Positions 30,815 to 41,235 of a stretch of 64,000 nt of DNA are shown one piece after another (the first letter of the stretch is position 1; each line of letters opens with the position of its first letter). Origin of the DNA: Methylobacterium sp. J-070 (GTDB lineage: Bacteria > Pseudomonadota > Alphaproteobacteria > Rhizobiales > Beijerinckiaceae). A program made the translations under genes and the position numbers. The notes beneath the pieces are model-generated. The model was given only the letters and a program-made list of their open reading frames with translations, did no database searches and was not told where the DNA came from. The stretch lies in assembly GCF_022829385.1 (NCBI RefSeq), contig NZ_JAKSXX010000144.1, forward strand, positions 17,808 to 81,807. The letters run 5' to 3'.

Positions 30815-33800
30815 GTGTCGATCAAAGCCGCCCTGCACCACGTCACCCACTACCGCTACGACCGGCCGATCAGCCTGGGTCCCCAGGTGATCCGCCTGCG
30901 CCCGGCCCCGCATGCGCGCACCAAGGTGCCGGCCTACGCGCTGAAGGTGACCCCCGCCGAACACTTCCTCAACTGGCAGCAGGATCCCAGCGGCAACTGG
31001 CTCGCCCGCCTGGTCTTCCCGGAGAAGACCGACGAATTGAGGATCGAGGTCGATCTCACCGCCGACATGGCGGTGATCAACCCGTTCGACTTCTTCGTCG
31101 ACGAGGACGCGCAGAGGTTCCCGTTCGCCTACCCGACCGACCTCGCGGAGGAGCTGGCCCCCTACCGCGTCGCCGTCGACGCGGACGGCCCCGAGATGGA
31201 GGCGCTCCTCGCCCGGCTTCCCGAGGAGCCCAACACCGTCCAGTTCCTGGTGGCGCTCAACGCCCTGATCGCCGGCGAGACCGCCTACGGCGTGCGCATG
31301 GAGCCGGGCGTCCAGACCCCCGCCGAGACCCTGCGGCTCAAGAGCGGCTCCTGCCGGGATTCGGCCTGGCTGCTGGTTCAGGTGCTGCGCCGGATCGGCC
31401 TCGCCGCCCGGTTCGTCTCCGGCTACCTGATCCAGCTCGTGCCCGACACCACCGCGGTCGACGGGCCCACCGGCGCGTCGGCGGACTTCACCGACCTGCA
31501 CGCCTGGGCCGAGGTCTACCTGCCGGGCGCCGGCTGGGTCGGCTTCGACGCGACCTCGGGGCTGCTCACCGGCGAGGGCCACATCCCGCTCGCCGCCACG
31601 CCGCACTACCACTCGGCCGCGCCGATCGCGGGCGCCGTCGAGCCGGCCAGGACCACGTTCGAATACGCCATGACCGTCACCCGCGTCGCCGAGACGCCGC
31701 GGATCACCAAGCCCTATTCCGAGGCGGTCTGGTCCGCCATGGATGCCCTGGGCGAGCGGATCGACGCCGACCTGGCGGCCCAGGACGTGCGGCTGACCAT
31801 GGGCGGCGAGCCGACCTTCGTGTCGGTGGACGATTTCGAATCGCCTGAATGGAACATCGCCGCGGTCGGCCCGACCAAGCGCAGCCGCGCCGACCAGCTG
31901 ATCCGGCGCCTGCGCGACCGGTTCGGCCCGGGCGGGCTGCTGCATTACGGCCAGGGCAAGTGGTATCCCGGCGAGAGCCTGCCGCGCTGGGCCTTCGCGC
32001 TGTACTGGCGCAAGGACGGCAAGCCGATCTGGAAGGACCCGGCCCTGATCGGCCCCGAGGCGGCCGCCGGGGAGGCGGGCACCGCCACCATCGCGCATGC
32101 CAGGGCGCTCGCCGACGCCCTGGCCCGCCGCCTCGGCCTGTCGGACTACGTGATCCCGGCCTTCGAGGACGGCGAGCTCTGGGAGAAGAAGGCCGCCGAA
32201 CTCCCGGTCAACGTCACGCCGGCGGAGGCCCGGTCCGGCTCGGTGGAGTTCGACGCCCGGATCAGGCGGGTCTACGCGCGCGGGCTCGGGGAGGCGGCGG
32301 GCTACGTCCTGCCGCTGGCGAGCCTGCCCACCGGCAGGAACGGCGATGCCGACCGGGTCTGGATCTCGGAGGCGTGGGAGTTCCGGCGCGGCCACGCCTT
32401 CCTGGTGCCGGGCGACTCGCCCCTCGGCTTCCGGCTGCCCCTGTCGTCCCTGCCCTACGTGCCGCCGGAGCACTATCCCTACTACCAGCCGCAGGACCCC
32501 CTGGAACCCCGCGGGCCGCTCCCCGACGACCCGATCGGCAAGGGCGGCAAGGCCGTCGTCAACGGGGCCGGCATCACCGGCGTCGCGGTGCGCACCGCGC
32601 TGGCGATCGAGCCCCGGGACGGGGTCGTGCGGGTGTTCATGCCGCCGACCCAGCGCGCCGACGAGTATCTCGAACTCGCCGGCCATCTCGAGGCGGCGGC
32701 CGCCGCGCTGACGCTGCCGATCCAGATCGAGGGCTACGAGCCGCCCTACGATCCCCGCATCGGGGTGATCAAGGTCACCCCCGATCCGGGCGTGATCGAG
32801 GTCAACGTCCACCCGGCCGCGTCCTGGCGCGAGGCGGTGGCGATCACCACCGACCTCTACGCCGAGGCGCGGCAGACCCGGCTCGGCGCCGAGAAGTTCA
32901 TGGTCGACGGGCGCCATACCGGCACCGGCGGCGGCAACCACGTGGTCATGGGCGGCGTCACGCCGGACGATTCCCCGTTCCTGCGCCGGCCCGACCTGCT
33001 CAAGAGCCTGGTGCTCTACTGGCAGCGCCACCCGGCGCTCTCGTACCTGTTCTCGGGCCTCTATATCGGCCCGACCAGCCAGGCCCCGCGCATGGACGAG
33101 GCCCGCCACGACGGGCTCTACGAGCTGGAGATCGCCCTGGCGCAGATCCCGGCGCCCGATGCGCCCAACATCCCGCGCTGGCTGATCGACCGGGTGTTCC
33201 GCAACATCCTGGTGGACGTCACCGGCAACACCCACCGCTCCGAGATCTGCATCGACAAGCTGTACTCGCCGGACGGCCCGACCGGGCGCCTCGGCCTGCT
33301 GGAATTCCGGGCCTTCGAGATGCCGCCGGATTCCCGCATGAGCCTCGCGCAGCAATTGCTGCTGCGCGCCCTGGTGGCGTGGCTCTGGCGCGAGCCGCAG
33401 ACCGGGGGTTGTGTCCGCTGGGGCACGAACCTCCACGATCGCTTCATGCTGCCGCATTTCCTCTGGGCCGACTTCCTCGGGGTGCTGGAGGATCTGCGGG
33501 CGGCGGGCTACGGTTTCGATCCGGTCGCCTTCGAGGCCCAGGCCCTGTTCCGCTTCCCGGTCTTCGGCACGGTCGAGCAGGGCGGGGTCCGGATGGAGCT
33601 GCGCCAGGCGCTGGAGCCCTGGCACGTGATGGGCGAGGAAGGGACCAGCGGGGGCACCGTGCGCTTCGTCGACAGCTCGGTCGAGCGGCTGCAAGTCAAG
33701 GTCGAGGGCCTCGTGCCCGAGCGGCACGTCATCGCGTGCAACGGCCGCCGGCTGCCCATGACCGGCACCGGCCGCGGCGGCGAGGCCGTGGCGGGCCTGC

Positions 33801-34102
33801 GCTTCAAGGCGTGGCAGCCGGCCTCCTCCCTGCACCCGACGATCCCCGCCCACGCGCCGCTGACCTTCGACATCCTCGACGCCTGGAGCGGGCGCTCGCT
33901 CGGCGGCTGCCGCTACCACGTCGCCCATCCGGGCGGCCGCAACTACGAGACCCACCCGGTCAACGCCTACGAGGCGGAGGGGCGCCGCCTCGCCCGGTTC
34001 CAGCCGCACGGCCACACGCCCGGACGGGTCGACATGCCCCGGGCGGAGCCGAGCGCCGAGTTCCCGCTCACCCTCGACCTGCGCACCCCGGCGCCGCAAT
34101 GA
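30815..34102 (+). CDS. Large transglutaminase-like protein with DUF2126 domain
   Basis: This 1,095-residue protein has a bacterial transglutaminase N-terminal domain, a transglutaminase core (Cys in [15 protein letters not shown], His in [17 protein letters not shown], Asp in VGFDATSG), and a long C-terminal DUF2126 domain (for example [19 protein letters not shown] and [12 protein letters not shown]) that looks like a glutamine-synthetase/amidoligase-type fold. It is the first gene of a three-gene operon with an ATP-grasp/alpha-E protein and a second transglutaminase. Such clusters are predicted to make and process a peptide tag and often accompany the Anbu peptidase, which is absent here. 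Confidence 0.92.
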   Translation: MSIKAALHHVTHYRYDRPISLGPQVIRLRPAPHARTKVPAYALKVTPAEHFLNWQQDPSGNWLARLVFPEKTDELRIEVDLTADMAVINPFDFFVDEDAQRFPFAYPTDLAEELAPYRVAVDADGPEMEALLARLPEEPNTVQFLVALNALIAGETAYGVRMEPGVQTPAETLRLKSGSCRDSAWLLVQVLRRIGLAARFVSGYLIQLVPDTTAVDGPTGASADFTDLHAWAEVYLPGAGWVGFDATSGLLTGEGHIPLAATPHYHSAAPIAGAVEPARTTFEYAMTVTRVAETPRITKPYSEAVWSAMDALGERIDADLAAQDVRLTMGGEPTFVSVDDFESPEWNIAAVGPTKRSRADQLIRRLRDRFGPGGLLHYGQGKWYPGESLPRWAFALYWRKDGKPIWKDPALIGPEAAAGEAGTATIAHARALADALARRLGLSDYVIPAFEDGELWEKKAAELPVNVTPAEARSGSVEFDARIRRVYARGLGEAAGYVLPLASLPTGRNGDADRVWISEAWEFRRGHAFLVPGDSPLGFRLPLSSLPYVPPEHYPYYQPQDPLEPRGPLPDDPIGKGGKAVVNGAGITGVAVRTALAIEPRDGVVRVFMPPTQRADEYLELAGHLEAAAAALTLPIQIEGYEPPYDPRIGVIKVTPDPGVIEVNVHPAASWREAVAITTDLYAEARQTRLGAEKFMVDGRHTGTGGGNHVVMGGVTPDDSPFLRRPDLLKSLVLYWQRHPALSYLFSGLYIGPTSQAPRMDEARHDGLYELEIALAQIPAPDAPNIPRWLIDRVFRNILVDVTGNTHRSEICIDKLYSPDGPTGRLGLLEFRAFEMPPDSRMSLAQQLLLRALVAWLWREPQTGGCVRWGTNLHDRFMLPHFLWADFLGVLEDLRAAGYGFDPVAFEAQALFRFPVFGTVEQGGVRMELRQALEPWHVMGEEGTSGGTVRFVDSSVERLQVKVEGLVPERHVIACNGRRLPMTGTGRGGEAVAGLRFKAWQPASSLHPTIPAHAPLTFDILDAWSGRSLGGCRYHVAHPGGRNYETHPVNAYEAEGRRLARFQPHGHTPGRVDMPRAEPSAEFPLTLDLRTPAPQ

Positions 34103-34115
34103 CCGGGGGCCCGTG

Positions 34116-36644
34116 ATGGAGGGGGCGCTCGCCGCCCGGGCCGAGATGGGGGAGAGCCCGCGGGCGCGCGTCGCGCGCTGGACCGCGGGCTACCGCCCGG
34201 CGCCCGGCCGTCCGGACGAGTTCCTCGGTCCGGACGGCGCCCCGCGCGGGGCGTGGCCGCGCCTCCTGGACCGTCTCGGCGCCCTCACCGAGCCGGAGAT
34301 CACGGCCCGCTTCGTCGCGGCGGAGCGGCACATCCGGGACGCCGGCATCTCCTTCCGCATCGCCGGCGACCAGCGCGAGCACCCCTGGCCGCTCGGCTGC
34401 CTGCCCCTGGTGATCGAGGGGGCCGAGTGGCAGGCGCTCAGCGCCGGGATCGTGCAGCGCGCGGAGCTGATGGAGGCGATCCTCGCCGACGCCTACGGTC
34501 CGGGCCGGATGGTCGCGGAGGGGCTGCTGCCCGCCGCGATCATCGCCGGCACCCCCGAGTTCCTGCACCCGCTCCACGGCGTCGTGCCCCCCGGGGGGCA
34601 TTACCTGAAGCTCTACGCCGCCGATCTCTGCCGGGGCCCGGACGGGCGCTGGCAGGTGCTGGCCGACCGGACGCAGGCGCCCTCGGGCCTCGGCTGGGCG
34701 CTGGAGAACCGGATGGTCCTGGCCCGGACCTTCCCGGACTTCTTCCAGGACCTCCACGTCGAGCGCCTGCCGGCCTTCTTCCAGGCGTTCCGCGACGGGC
34801 TGGCGCTGGGGGCCGAGCGCGCGGACCCGCGGATCTGCCTGCTGACCTCGGGCCCCTACAGCAGCACCTATGTCGAGCAGGCGGCCCTCGCCCGCTATCT
34901 CGGCCTGATGCTGGTGGAGGGCGACGACCTGGTGATGCGGGACGGGCGGCTGCACGTGCGCACCGTCTCGGGGCTGAAGCGCGCCGACGCCCTGTGGCGG
35001 CGGATCGACGCCGACTTCCTCGATCCCCTCGAACTCAACGCGGCCTCGCGGCTCGGCGTGCCCGGCATCCTCGACGCCTTGCGCAACGGCTCGGTGGTGA
35101 TGGCCAACATGCCGGGCGCGGGGCTCGTCGAATCCGCCGCGCTCGCCCCCTATCTCGACGGCCTCAGCCGCCGGCTGCTGGGCGAGCCCCTGCGGCTCGG
35201 CCATCCGCGGACGTGGTGGTGCGGCGACCTCGAGGGGCTCGCCCATGCTCAGGCCAACCTCGACAGCCTGATCCTGCGCCCGGCCGCCACGCCCCAGCGC
35301 GGGGCCGGGCGCGACGCGATCCTGGCGGGTCCGGTGCTGGCGGCCGAGCGCGCGCGCGTCCTGGCGGCCCTGCGCGACCGGCCCTTCGACTACGTCGCCC
35401 AGGAGGCCGCGCCGCTCTCGACCATGCCGGGCTGGGAGCGCGGCGAGGCCGGCCTCTCCCTGGTGCCCCGCCCCTTCGTGGTCCGGGTCTTCGCCACCCG
35501 GACGCCGCTCGGCTGGCAGGTGATGCCGGGCGGCTTCTGCCGGGTCTCGGAGCGGGAGGATCTCGACCCGATCGAGATGCGGCTCGGCATCCGCTCCGCC
35601 GACGTCTGGGTGCTCTCGGAGAAGCCCGTCGCCGCCCCGGTGATCGGCTCGCACGCGGCCCCGCGGGTGCGGCGGGTCGGCGGCCACCTGCCCTCCCGGG
35701 CGGCCGACGGCCTGTTCTGGCTCGGCCGCTACCTGGAGCGCGCCGAGGCGGTGATCCGGCTGGTGCTGGCCCATCTGCGCAGCGTCGGCGACGCGGTCGG
35801 GGCCGACATCTCGGGCGCCCTCGACACGCCGGCGGCCCTGGCGCTCCGCACCCTCCTGCACGAGTGGGGCGCCACCGGTGCCGCCGGCATGCCCACCGCT
35901 CGCCTCGCCCAGGAGGCGCTCGCCGGGAGCGAGCGGCCGGGCTCGGCCCGGGCCCACATCGATGCGGCCCGGCGCAACGCCGCCGCGCTGCGCGCCCGCC
36001 TCTCCGGCGAGGCCTGGCGGGTGCTCGCCGACCTGAACGAGTTCCTGGCGCTCGACCCCGATCGGGCGCTGACCGAGTCGCAGCTCGCGGGCCGCGCCGA
36101 GCGGGCGCTGAGCCACCTCGCGGCCCTCTCCGGCCTGACGCACGAGAACATGAGCCGGGCGGAGGGCTGGCACTTCGTCGAGCTCGGCCGGCGGATCGAG
36201 CGGGCGATCAACACCTGCACCTTCGCGCTGGCCCTGGCCAACGACGAGGCGACCCCGGGCTGCCTCGGGGTGATGCTGTCGCTGTGCGACTCGCAGATCA
36301 GCTACGGGCGGCGCTACCTGCAGGGGGCCGCCCTCGACCCCGTGCGCGACATGGTCCTGCTCGATCCCTACAACCCGCGCTCGATCGCCTTCCAGGCGGA
36401 GGCGATCGCCCGCCACCTCGCCGACCTGCCGGCGCTGGCGGCCGACGGCATCCCCGAGCCCCATTGCCGCCTCGCCGCCCGGATCCTGGCGGAGCTGCGC
36501 AGCGGCGAGGCCGCCGACTTCGACGCCGTGCGCCTCACCGCCCTGGAGACGGATCTGGAGCGTCTCGCCGACGGCATCGCGGCCCGCTACTTCCCGACGG
36601 GGCCGCACGCGCTGCGCCCGGAAAAGCTGACGGGGCTCGCGTGA
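34116..36644 (+). CDS. Circularly permuted type 2 ATP-grasp protein fused to alpha-E domain
   Basis: This is a two-domain protein of about 840 residues. The N-terminal half is a circularly permuted ATP-grasp ligase (WPLGCLPLVIEGAEWQALSA, GGHYLKLYAADLCR, LTSGPYSSTYVEQA, LVEGDDLVMRDG), predicted to form peptide bonds. The C-terminal part is an alpha-helical alpha-E domain (AADGLFWLGRYLERAEAVIR, then HFVELGRRIERAINTC). In many genomes the two are separate genes, so this is a fusion. I place the start at the ATG at 34116, just after a GTG. It overlaps the next gene by 4 bp. Confidence 0.92.
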   Translation: MEGALAARAEMGESPRARVARWTAGYRPAPGRPDEFLGPDGAPRGAWPRLLDRLGALTEPEITARFVAAERHIRDAGISFRIAGDQREHPWPLGCLPLVIEGAEWQALSAGIVQRAELMEAILADAYGPGRMVAEGLLPAAIIAGTPEFLHPLHGVVPPGGHYLKLYAADLCRGPDGRWQVLADRTQAPSGLGWALENRMVLARTFPDFFQDLHVERLPAFFQAFRDGLALGAERADPRICLLTSGPYSSTYVEQAALARYLGLMLVEGDDLVMRDGRLHVRTVSGLKRADALWRRIDADFLDPLELNAASRLGVPGILDALRNGSVVMANMPGAGLVESAALAPYLDGLSRRLLGEPLRLGHPRTWWCGDLEGLAHAQANLDSLILRPAATPQRGAGRDAILAGPVLAAERARVLAALRDRPFDYVAQEAAPLSTMPGWERGEAGLSLVPRPFVVRVFATRTPLGWQVMPGGFCRVSEREDLDPIEMRLGIRSADVWVLSEKPVAAPVIGSHAAPRVRRVGGHLPSRAADGLFWLGRYLERAEAVIRLVLAHLRSVGDAVGADISGALDTPAALALRTLLHEWGATGAAGMPTARLAQEALAGSERPGSARAHIDAARRNAAALRARLSGEAWRVLADLNEFLALDPDRALTESQLAGRAERALSHLAALSGLTHENMSRAEGWHFVELGRRIERAINTCTFALALANDEATPGCLGVMLSLCDSQISYGRRYLQGAALDPVRDMVLLDPYNPRSIAFQAEAIARHLADLPALAADGIPEPHCRLAARILAELRSGEAADFDAVRLTALETDLERLADGIAARYFPTGPHALRPEKLTGLA

Positions 36645-37540
36645 TCTACACGCTGCGCCACCGCACCACCTACCGCTACGGCAAGCCGGTCCGCTTCGCC
36701 CGCTGCGCCCTGCGGCTCAAGCCGCAGGATGGCGAGGGTCAGAGCGTGCTGGCGAGCGCCGTCACCGTCGACCCGAGCCCCGCCACCGCGGTGATGCGGC
36801 GCGACTATTTCGGGATCGACGCGGTGGCGATCACCCTCGACCTCCCCCACACCACCTTCAGCGTCGAGGCGCTCTCCACCGTGCGGGTCGAGCGCCCGGC
36901 CCCGCCGCCGCTGGAGACCGGGACGGCCTGGGAGCGGGTCCGCGATGCCGTGGTGGCCGGGCGCGAGCTCCACGGCCGCGCGCCGGTGCATTTCCTGTAT
37001 CCGAGCGGCCGGGTTCCGCTGCTGCCCGAGGTCACCGACTACGCGCGCCCGAGCTTCTCCGCCGGCCGGAGCGCCTACGGGGCGGCCCACGACCTGATGC
37101 TGCGCATCGGCCAGGATTTCCGCTTCGACGCCAAGGCCACCCATGTCTACACGCCGCTCGCCGAGTCCTTCGCGCTCCGGGCCGGGGTCTGCCAGGACTT
37201 CGCCCACGTGATGATCGCGGCCCTGCGCGGCATGGGCCTGCCGGCCGCCTATGTCAGCGGCTACCTGCGCACCGTGCCGCCGCCGGGCCGGCCGCGCCTG
37301 CGCGGGGCGGATGCGAGCCACGCCTGGGTGGCGGTCTGGTGCGGCGAGGGCTGGCTCGGCCTCGACCCGACCAACGGCGTGGCGGTGCGGGACGACCACA
37401 TCGTGGTGGCCCGCGGCCGCGACTACGGCGACGTGGCGCCGGTCGACGGCATCGTCAGCGGCTCGGGCAAGCAGCGCCTCAAGGTCGAGGTGGATGTCAT
37501 TCCGGATACCGAGACGCAGGATCTCGCCCTGGTGGGGTGA
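36641..37540 (+). CDS. Transglutaminase-family cysteine peptidase-like protein
   Basis: This 299-residue protein has a bacterial transglutaminase N-terminal region (YTLRHRTTYRYGKPV) and a catalytic triad: Cys in RAGVCQDFAHVM, His in ADASHAWVAVW, Asp in LGLDPTNG. It starts with GTG at 36641, overlapping the preceding stop (GTGA). As the third member of the cluster it may cleave or transfer the peptide made by the ATP-grasp partner. This role is inferred from conserved neighbourhood and not from direct evidence. Confidence 0.92.
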   Translation: MIYTLRHRTTYRYGKPVRFARCALRLKPQDGEGQSVLASAVTVDPSPATAVMRRDYFGIDAVAITLDLPHTTFSVEALSTVRVERPAPPPLETGTAWERVRDAVVAGRELHGRAPVHFLYPSGRVPLLPEVTDYARPSFSAGRSAYGAAHDLMLRIGQDFRFDAKATHVYTPLAESFALRAGVCQDFAHVMIAALRGMGLPAAYVSGYLRTVPPPGRPRLRGADASHAWVAVWCGEGWLGLDPTNGVAVRDDHIVVARGRDYGDVAPVDGIVSGSGKQRLKVEVDVIPDTETQDLALVG

Positions 37541-37591
37541 GCCGCGTCCGGCCGCCAAGACGGGAATGACCGGGTCCCTGCTCGAGTCGCT

Positions 37592-37631
37592 TTGACGGAT
37601 TTCGACCCGCCTTCTTACATGTGACATGTAA
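37592..37631 (+). promoter_or_regulatory. mazEF promoter with palindromic operator
   Basis: TTACATGTGACATGTAA (37615-37631) is a perfect 17-bp palindrome (8 + 1 + 8). It overlaps a plausible -10 (TTACAT) placed 17 bp after TTGACG (37592-37597), and lies 17 bp before the antitoxin ATG. This is the expected layout for autorepression by the MazE-MazF complex. Promoter boxes are by eye. Confidence 0.7.
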
Positions 37632-37648
37632 CCGGATGCGGGACTCAG

Positions 37649-37864
37649 ATGGGCACGCCGGTCGTCGAGAGGGTTCGGAAGCGTCGAAAGGCGTTGCGCG
37701 CGGCCGGGCTTCGTCCGGTGCAGATCTGGGTTCCGGATTCGAGTCAGCCAGGTTTCGCCGAGGAATGCCGGCGCCGGTCTTTGCTGGTGGCGGAGGCCGA
37801 TGCGGCCGATGATGAGCTAAACGCCTTCCTCGACGCCGATCTCGACGATCCAGCCGAGCCGTGA
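37649..37864 (+). CDS. MazE-type antitoxin
   Basis: This 71-residue antitoxin of the MazE-like antitoxin family has an N-terminal DNA-binding part (VVERVRKRRKALRAAGLRP) and an acidic C-terminal tail (DADLDDPAEP) for toxin binding. Its stop overlaps the GTG start of the toxin. It should bind the palindrome immediately upstream. Confidence 0.88.
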   Translation: MGTPVVERVRKRRKALRAAGLRPVQIWVPDSSQPGFAEECRRRSLLVAEADAADDELNAFLDADLDDPAEP

Positions 37865-38184
37865 GGCGCGGCGATCTCGTCACCGTCGCCATGGCGGGCG
37901 ATTTCGGAAAGCCGCGTCGGGCACTCGTGATCCAGGCTGACACCTTCGTGCAGACCGACTCGGTGACGGTCCTGCCGCTCTCATCGACGCAAGTGGATGC
38001 ACCGCTGATCCGGCTGCCCGTGCAGCCGACACCGCGAAACGGCTTGAAAAGGCCGTCTCAGGTCCAGATCGACAAGGTCATGACGGTGAGGCGGGCGAAC
38101 GTCGGGCCACCGATCGGGCGGCTCGATGACGCGACCCTGGCGGCCGTGACACGGTTACTCGCGCTGTTCCTCGGCGTCGCGTAG
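37861..38184 (+). CDS. MazF/PemK-type endoribonuclease toxin
   Basis: This 107-residue toxin has the MazF start RRGDLVTVAMAGDFGKPRRALVIQ and the SQVQIDKVMTV strand typical of the family; the conserved Arg-Gly-Asp-Leu and Thr/Ser positions are present. MazF enzymes cut mRNA at short sequences. It starts with GTG at 37861, overlapping the antitoxin by 4 bp. The gene appears intact. Confidence 0.9.
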   Translation: MRRGDLVTVAMAGDFGKPRRALVIQADTFVQTDSVTVLPLSSTQVDAPLIRLPVQPTPRNGLKRPSQVQIDKVMTVRRANVGPPIGRLDDATLAAVTRLLALFLGVA

Positions 38185-38209
38185 CGTCGGCGGCTGCCGG
38201 ACCCGGCCC

Positions 38210-38821
38210 TCACCACATCGTCTTGGCCGCCCGCTCCGGCCACTCCGCGTCGTAGCGCTCGCCGCCGACCGCGCCGGCGGTGAGCGCCGCCAGGATCGCC
38301 CCGGGGGTCGGCAGGGTCGCCGGATCGACGCGGGATTCCGGATCCCACAGCCGGGCCCGGATGATCGCCCGGGCGCACTGGAAGTAGATCGCCGCGACGG
38401 TGATCACGAGGGCGGTGCGCGGCGCGTGGCCGTCGACCCGGAACGAGTCCAGCAGATCCGGATCGGCCGAGATCACCGCCTGTCCGTTCACCCGCAGCGT
38501 CGTGCCCGAGCCGGGGATCAGGAACAGCAGCGCCACCCGCGGGTCGCGCACGACGTTGCGCAGGGAATCGATCCGGTTGTTGCCGCGCCGGTCGGGCAGG
38601 ATCAGCGTGCGCGGGTCGGCGACCCGCACGAAGCCCGGCTGATCCCCGCGGGGGCTGCAATCGAGCCCTTCGGGGCCGCTGGTCGCCAGGACCGCGAAGG
38701 GGGCGGCTTCGATCAGCGCCGCGTAGTCCGGCGTGACCGAATCCGCCACCTTGACCGTGGAGGCGGGCGCCAGGGGCGCGTGGTAGATCGCCTCCAGCGC
38801 GGCGAGGCTGTCGACGATCAT
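38210..38821 (-). CDS. PPOX-class FMN-dependent flavoprotein
   Basis: This 203-residue split-barrel flavoprotein belongs to the pyridoxamine 5'-phosphate oxidase superfamily. Typical features are FAVLATSGPEGLDCSPRGDQPGFV, LPDRRGNNRIDSLRN and DPRVALLFLIPGSGTTLRVNG. The sequence fits the MSMEG_1061/DR_2398-type probable FMN enzymes and not PdxH. It lies 7 bp downstream of lysS on the same strand. Substrate unknown. Confidence 0.86.
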   Translation of the reverse strand: MIVDSLAALEAIYHAPLAPASTVKVADSVTPDYAALIEAAPFAVLATSGPEGLDCSPRGDQPGFVRVADPRTLILPDRRGNNRIDSLRNVVRDPRVALLFLIPGSGTTLRVNGQAVISADPDLLDSFRVDGHAPRTALVITVAAIYFQCARAIIRARLWDPESRVDPATLPTPGAILAALTAGAVGGERYDAEWPERAAKTMW

Positions 38822-38828
38822 GGCGCCC

Positions 38829-40529
38829 TCACGCGTCCCCGTCCTTGCCGGCCGAGAAGGCTTCGTGCTCGGCCACCAGGGCGCCCGACAGGGCCGCCGC
38901 GATCAGGCTGCGGGTCTCCGCGACCCCGTAGAGGGCTACGAACGAGCCGAAACGCGGCCCCCGCGCCTCGCCGAACAGCACGTTGTACAGGCTGGTGAAC
39001 CAAGCCTGCGACACGCCGGGCCGCCCGTCCGGGCTCTTGGCCTTGCCGGACGTATCGGGGAAGTGGCGCCGCCCGACCTCATAGACCGCCGCCTGCAGGG
39101 CCTCCGGATCGGTGGAGCCTTCATGCCCCGCCAGCGTCTCCGAAAGGTCCTCGAGGGCCGCCCGCTCCTCGGGCGTGGGCGCCCGGTAGGTCTTGGCCGG
39201 GCGCACGAAATCCGAAAAATACTTCAGCGCGTGCTCGACCAGCCGGTCGAGGCCCGGATGGGTCTCCGGCCCGGTCTGCGGCGCGTAGCGGCGGATGAAG
39301 CCCCACAGCACCGCCGGATCCTCGGTGTTGGCCACCGCGGCGAGGTTGAGCAGCATTGCGAAGGTGAGGCTCGCGCCCTCGACCCGCTCGGGCTCCGGCG
39401 GATCGCCGGCATGCAGGTGCCAGACCGGGTTGCCGAGGCGCAGCTTGGCGTCCTGGCCGGCGTAGCGGTCGAGGAAGCCGATATACTCGTCCACGTGCCG
39501 GGGGATCACGTCGAAGAACAGGCGCTTGGCCTCGCGCGGCTTGTTGTACATGAACAGGGCGAGCGAATCTGGCGTGCCGTACTTGAGCCAGGCATCGATG
39601 GTCAGGCCGTTGCCCTTCGACTTCGAGATCTTCTGGCCCTTCTCATCGAGGAACAGCTCGTAGTTGAATCCCTCCGGCGGCTCGCCGCCGAGGGCCCGGG
39701 CGATCTTGGCCGAGAGCTTGACCGAATCGATCAGGTCCTTGCCGGCCATCTCATAGTCGACGCCCAGCGCCACCCAGCGCATCGCCCAGTCGGGCTTCCA
39801 CTGCAGCTTGGCATGGCCGCCGGTCACCGGGGTCTCGTAGCGCTCGCCCGTTTCGGGATCGCGCCACACGATGGTGCCGCTGCCGGCCCTCACCTCGTCG
39901 ATCGGCACCTGCATCACGTGGCCGGTGACCGGATGGAGCGGCAGGAACGGCGAGTAGCTCGCCGAGCGCTCGGCGCGCAGCGACGGCAGCATGATCTCCA
40001 TCACGGCGTCGTAGCGCTCCAGCACGCGCAGCAGCGTCGCGTCGAACATTCCCGCGCGGTAGCACGCGGTCGCCGAGCGGAACTCGTAGGCGAACCCGAA
40101 GGCGTCGAGGAAGCGGCGCAGCTCGGCGTTGTTGTGCGCCCCGAAGCTGTCATGGGTGCCGAACGGGTCCGGCACCTGGGTCAAGGGCTGGTTGAGATGG
40201 GCGGTGAGCATCTCGCGGTTCGGGACGTTGTCGGGCACCTTGCGCAGCCCGTCCATGTCGTCCGAGAAGGCGATCAGCCGGGTCGGCACGGCGTCCCGGG
40301 TGAGCACCCGGAAGGCGTGGCGCACCATGGAGGTGCGGGCGACCTCCCCGAACGTGCCGATATGCGGCAGGCCCGAGGGCCCGTAGCCGGTCTCGAACAG
40401 GATCTCGGTCTTGCCGGTCTTCTCCAGCCGCGCCACGAGCTTGCGCGCCTCCTCGAAGGGCCAGGCGGCGGCGGTGGCGGCGGCCTCGATCAGGTCGGGG
40501 TCGAGAATCAGGGCTGGTGCGGCGGGCAT
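38829..40529 (-). CDS. lysS: Class I lysyl-tRNA synthetase
   Basis: This is a class I (archaeal-type) LysRS of 566 residues that charges tRNA-Lys. The Rossmann-fold signatures are HIGT in [15 protein letters not shown] and KISKSKGN, equivalent to KMSKS, in [15 protein letters not shown]. Many alphaproteobacteria use this class in place of the class II enzyme. A C-terminal helical anticodon-binding domain follows ([15 protein letters not shown]). The gene is complete, with ATG at 40529. Confidence 0.95.
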   Translation of the reverse strand: MPAAPALILDPDLIEAAATAAAWPFEEARKLVARLEKTGKTEILFETGYGPSGLPHIGTFGEVARTSMVRHAFRVLTRDAVPTRLIAFSDDMDGLRKVPDNVPNREMLTAHLNQPLTQVPDPFGTHDSFGAHNNAELRRFLDAFGFAYEFRSATACYRAGMFDATLLRVLERYDAVMEIMLPSLRAERSASYSPFLPLHPVTGHVMQVPIDEVRAGSGTIVWRDPETGERYETPVTGGHAKLQWKPDWAMRWVALGVDYEMAGKDLIDSVKLSAKIARALGGEPPEGFNYELFLDEKGQKISKSKGNGLTIDAWLKYGTPDSLALFMYNKPREAKRLFFDVIPRHVDEYIGFLDRYAGQDAKLRLGNPVWHLHAGDPPEPERVEGASLTFAMLLNLAAVANTEDPAVLWGFIRRYAPQTGPETHPGLDRLVEHALKYFSDFVRPAKTYRAPTPEERAALEDLSETLAGHEGSTDPEALQAAVYEVGRRHFPDTSGKAKSPDGRPGVSQAWFTSLYNVLFGEARGPRFGSFVALYGVAETRSLIAAALSGALVAEHEAFSAGKDGDA

Positions 40530-40654
40530 GTCTTCGGGGGTAAGCGCAATTTGGGAGGGCGCACCCTAGAGCGGTTCGCAACGGAGCGGAACGCCCGACG
40601 GTGCATTCGGGTCGCCCGGCGGGTCTTGGTAGTGGCCGAAGCATCCCGAGCGTT

Positions 40655-40931
40655 CAGGGACGCGGCTTCCGCGCGGCATGCCGGACACCCAAGATGACGA
40701 TCTCGTCCGCGGCGACGCGATAGGTGATCGCGTAGGGGTATGGGAGAACCATAAGCGCCGGACCTCGGGTCGAGCGGTCAAGGCGCCCGCGAAGGGATAG
40801 CGTCGCAGGAGGTCCATGGCGGCCTCAAGGCTTCGCAGCACGTTGCGCGCACCCTGCGGGTTTCGACGACCGATATAGGCGAGCGTACCGTCGAGCTGGG
40901 CTGCGGCGGGTCGGGTCAGGCGCAGCCTCAC
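40655..40931 (-). pseudogene. ParE/RelE-type toxin, frameshifted
   Basis: The N-terminal half reads as a ParE-type toxin (RPAAAQLDGTLAYIGRRNPQ, then EAAMDLLRRYPFAGALTARPEVRRL). After RRL the frame goes wrong. The correct continuation MVLPYPYAITYRVAADEIVI and VRHAARKP, ending at 40655, is in another frame starting near 40752. A one-base deletion around 40750-40756 explains this. The unshifted frame runs on to 40566 with no toxin homology. The gene is therefore inactive or the base is a sequencing error. It overlaps the intact antitoxin by 4 bp. Confidence 0.8.
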
Positions 40932-41155
40932 AGGCCATGCTTGGTCCAGATGGCGCGCACCTCCTCATCGGTGGCGAATTCGCCGCGCGCTGCCGCGGCC
41001 TCGGATTCGTCGAGTTCCGCCTCCTCCTCGGGGGTGAAGTGGTAGACGGGCGCATCGTCGCTCAGAACGGCCAGCATGAGGCGAGCGATCTCGTCCTGCC
41101 TGTCCGGGGCGAGGTCCCGCGCCCTGGCCACGGCCAAATCGAGAACTGCCGTCAT
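40928..41155 (-). CDS. Antitoxin of a ParE-type module
   Basis: This 75-residue acidic protein has an N-terminal helix-rich part (LAPDRQDEIARLMLAVLS) and an acidic tail (TPEEEAELDESEAAAARGEF) ending in VRAIWTKHGL, a pattern common in small antitoxins paired with ParE/RelE. The stop overlaps the toxin start. It remains intact although the toxin appears frameshifted. Confidence 0.8.
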   Translation of the reverse strand: MTAVLDLAVARARDLAPDRQDEIARLMLAVLSDDAPVYHFTPEEEAELDESEAAAARGEFATDEEVRAIWTKHGL

Positions 41156-41235
41156 GGTTCGATCCTGTCGGGGCGGCGGGGCTTCGACGCAGGATCCCCG
41201 ATCCCATCCCCGGTGAAAGCCCCTGTCGAGCCCGG

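Noticed and set aside
30491..34099. A 1,200-codon open frame on the minus strand antisense to the DUF2126 gene
   Set aside because: It mirrors the codon pattern of the plus-strand gene, is rich in Arg/Gly/Gln/Val as expected from antisense of high-GC coding DNA, and shows no domain. The plus-strand protein has clear catalytic motifs.
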